Source: Patagioenas fasciata
Taxonomy: Eukaryota > Chordata > Aves > Columbiformes > Columbidae
Length of the DNA: 64,000 nucleotides
Assembly (NCBI RefSeq): GCF_037038585.1
Contig: NC_092523.1
Span: forward strand, 46,579,501-46,643,500
Direction: 5' to 3'
Positions 61,253-64,000 of the stretch are shown piece after piece. The notes below the pieces were generated by a model. It saw only the letters and a program-made list of their open reading frames with translations. It had not been told where the DNA came from and searched no databases. Each line of letters starts with the position of its first letter. Position 1 is the first letter of the stretch. Position numbers and translations under genes: made by a program.

Positions 61253-64000
61253 GAGTATGTGGTATCTCTGGTGGTTAGCAAAGTGAGTAGCAATGCCAGT
61301 TGAATGTTCAGCTTAAATTCCACATATGATTTTGGTTTGCAGCTTTCCAGATAGGGCCTAGTTTGAGGATGAGGAGCAGGACTTTCTTTGTTGTCACTTG
61401 CAAATTGTTGTTCAAGGACAAGATGGTAAGTCCTCAGGCAAATCGTTCTTGAAATAAAGGCTCATGCCTTTAGGATGTAAGCAAGTAGGTTTGAAGCTTT
61501 ATTCCTCTTCCAGTGCATTAAACCTGTGGCACCAGGGAGATGGGCGGTGATCAAGCATGTTGAGACAGACAGATAAAAACCCTGAGAAGTAATGTATTTA
61601 TTAAGACTCTCTTCGGATTTGGCATGAGCATTTTTGTTCACCTCACCTCAGGCAGCTGTGACGGTGACAATAGTCGATTTGTATTTTGTGTGCTGTTTTC
61701 TTGCCAAATAGGATTCTAAGTAAGGGCACTGAATTAGACATCTGATGATGTGTGTTTCTGGCAGCTCATGTGCTAATCTCAATCTCACAGGCACAGTTAC
61801 ACCCAAATGACCCTGTCTTGAGAATGTAAGTATTCGGTACCAGTAATTCCGTTGCCAGTACTTCTACAGCCTCATTTTACTGACAGCCTGCCATCAATCA
61901 GGCTGCTCCTCTCCTTCCCTGCAGCCAGGCACAAAGGTCTGGTGTGGCAGATTTATTGCAAAATGCTGGCGGTCAGCCGTTCTTGTGGCATTTGGGTTGC
62001 CTGCATGTGGAATTGCAGCAGTCCTCTGGTAAGGGTCTGCCATTGGGCATTGCCATACCACCGTGAACTGGCCTGGTGTCCATCAATGCTTTAATTGAAA
62101 GGATATTGGATTTTGGGTTGAGGGTGTCTGAAGGACAGGACCATGCTTATACCACTCAGCAGCAGCATAACTCTATCGTTGAACCGTTTCAGTTTCCTGC
62201 TGGTTTCCCTATGTCTCTATCTGCTGTGTCCTGTCTTACATTTTGATGCTGAATATTTTGAAGTAGAGGAGTGTGTTTTAATTTAACCTACATTCTCATT
62301 TGCTTTAAAACTGATTGCTGGCAGTTAACTTGCTTTTCACAGTATCAGTAACACTGAAAGAATTAAACACCCTTTTTACGCACAAAGTAAAACTCTATTT
62401 TACACTCTGACATTAAGGGTCCCCTGAACAGATTTTATGAGCTATGAAGGCTATATCTTGCTGGTTGAAATCAAATGAAGTAAATGTGACAAAATATGTG
62501 GTATGGGAACAATTCTTAAGCCATGAAAAATTGATTTAATATTTTCAGTCTCATTTCATTGCTATCAGAGAGGACCACTGTCATGATTTATTTGGCCAAA
62601 CTGCCTGCTCTTTCCCTTTGTAGTCTACTTTTAATCTGTTGATCTGAAAGCCATAAAATTAATTTGGGTTACCCACATGTGAAACTCAGCTTTGCAAAGC
62701 AGTGAACTTTAAGGCTGCATCCTCTAAATCCTAGAAGTGGTCGTCATATAGGATGCAAAGTGCATGGTCCTAAATTTTTGACCTGCACAGTTAGTAAGAT
62801 TACATTTTCTGGTGTGGTTTTGTGTTCACAGGTAATTTCTCCCGTTTTGCATACAGTTTAAAATATTTGCTCTTCAAAATATATTCTGTTGTTATAAAGA
62901 AATCTAAATCAATAGACAGAAACTTTATTTTAGTCCGTTGAAAGAGTAGGATGGCAGTTAAATATATGCTTGAGGATTCTGAGGCAGTCGAAACAAACAA
63001 ATAAAAATGGGGACTTTTCTCTGAAAATGAATCAGTGTTTAAAACAGTCTGGGCTTTAGGAGCTGATATAATTATTTATAATATTATTTTTTATTTCTTG
63101 ATAATATTGTTTCATGTCTGTAAAATATGTGAAGGGGTTGCCCATTGCTGTGAGTTGTTATAGTTCCACTGAAGAGAATTGAACCAGCTTAGGATCTGCC
63201 AAATGTTTGCTTTCTGTTAGCTGTAAAGTATGTCCACACTTAAAGCATAACACTAAACAAGATGTTTCTGTTCCATCCTATGTAAGTGCCAGCATTTTTT
63301 TTTTCTTCATTCAAACCTCACATGTGTTATAGAATTGAAGTGTACATGTAGGTGAGATTAATGATCCTTAATTACATAGTCATTCCCTTTATTTTCTTTT
63401 CTCTGAGATTAGTCCCTCTTTCCAAATGCAAATAAAGGTGATTTCTGCACTTCCAACACTGTTTTAATGTTTCTTTAAGTGTCTATCTCTCTGTCCTTTT
63501 CTGTCCTTATAATGCTTGGAGTCTACTGTTTCTACCATTTATTCTTCTCATGCATCAATATCTGTTTGTTTAAGCATCATATTGATGGATCAGCTTTGCT
63601 TTATTTTTATTTTTCCCATTTTTCTCCATAACATTTCTTTAGGTTCCCCTTTTTTTCCTTCTCCTGAGATGATGTCTTCATTATGACCACTTATTACTTT
63701 ATTTGTAGTGTCAGCAGAACAGAAGAAACTTTGACGTGTTTGCACTCTAAGCAGTGTACAAACAGACTAAAGGATGTAGGCTACAAAAAGCATGAGTGAC
63801 AGGAGAAGTCCAGCCAGTAGCTGTCCATACCATGACTTTGACTGGCTTTTAAACATGTTTCTTGTCCTGTCTTTCCTTATTCCCAAGTTTACACTCAATA
63901 ACACGTATCTTTAAATTAGTATATTGAAAACATGTTTAGTGAAAGAATGAGAAGGGCTTTGCGAGCATAACTCTTCTTTTTTACCCTCTTTCTTTTCTCC

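Larger units (their letters stand above)
26719..64000 (+). other. DCHS2: DCHS2 intron 1, continuing past the window
   Basis: No open frame after 26718 resembles cadherin repeat 6 or any later repeat: there is no DxNDxxP, LDRE or DxDxGxNG motif in the short frames. The whole remainder is therefore read as one intron of more than 37 kb. The intron starts in the tail of the CpG island and turns AT-rich by about 27.5 kb. A small exon beyond my recognition cannot be excluded. Confidence 0.7.
47411..64000. other. DCHS2 intron 1, distal segment to the end of the window
   Basis: AT-rich non-coding DNA with no recognised exon, RNA gene or long transposon. It contains TTTG-type repeats (58024-58067, 61232-61252) and an A-rich/T-rich patch at 51238-51286. 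Open frames are all 83 codons or fewer, apart from chance frames of up to 90 codons without motifs. Confidence 0.55.

Overview
This window is nuclear DNA from a bird. The reasons are CR1 retrotransposon tails ending in the CR1 octamer (ATTCTRTG), an avian-type solo LTR, sparse interspersed repeats, and vertebrate intron-exon structure with a conserved gene order. I see no bacterial or viral gene system and no RNA gene I can support. Only about 1.9 kb of the 64 kb is protein-coding.

Layout: positions 1-449 are the last intron of PLRG1, positions 450-509 are its final coding segment (19 codons and a stop), and its 3' UTR runs to an AATAAA signal at 631-636. A gap of about 24 kb follows. It holds a solo LTR with a perfect 5-bp target duplication (5062-5710), an ancient CR1/L3-like relic (19022-19290), short relics of an old palindromic repeat and many T- or A-runs. 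A CpG-dense promoter/5' region starts near 24.58 kb and leads into one very large, GC-rich first coding exon (24898-26718) of a dachsous-family protocadherin. It encodes a signal peptide, five complete cadherin repeats and the start of a sixth, and stops at a CAG|gtgagg splice donor in phase 0. The rest of the window (26719-64000) looks like a first intron longer than 37 kb. It carries two 5'-truncated CR1 copies of about 0.5 kb, a tiny CR1 tail, a 77-bp mariner-type hairpin MITE flanked by TA (47332-47408) and simple repeats.

The cadherin gene is called DCHS2 rather than DCHS1 for two reasons. PLRG1 lies directly upstream in the same orientation, as in the human PLRG1-DCHS2 order, and the first intron is very long. 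The two genes are not functionally linked: PLRG1 is a spliceosomal WD40 protein, whereas DCHS2 is a large cell-surface cadherin.

The observations most worth a second look are the TA-flanked palindromic MITE inside the DCHS2 intron, a perfect 17-bp-stem hairpin at 16644-16681, the solo LTR, and a 524-codon antisense open frame across the DCHS2 exon, which is probably a composition artefact. I found no convincing undescribed system.
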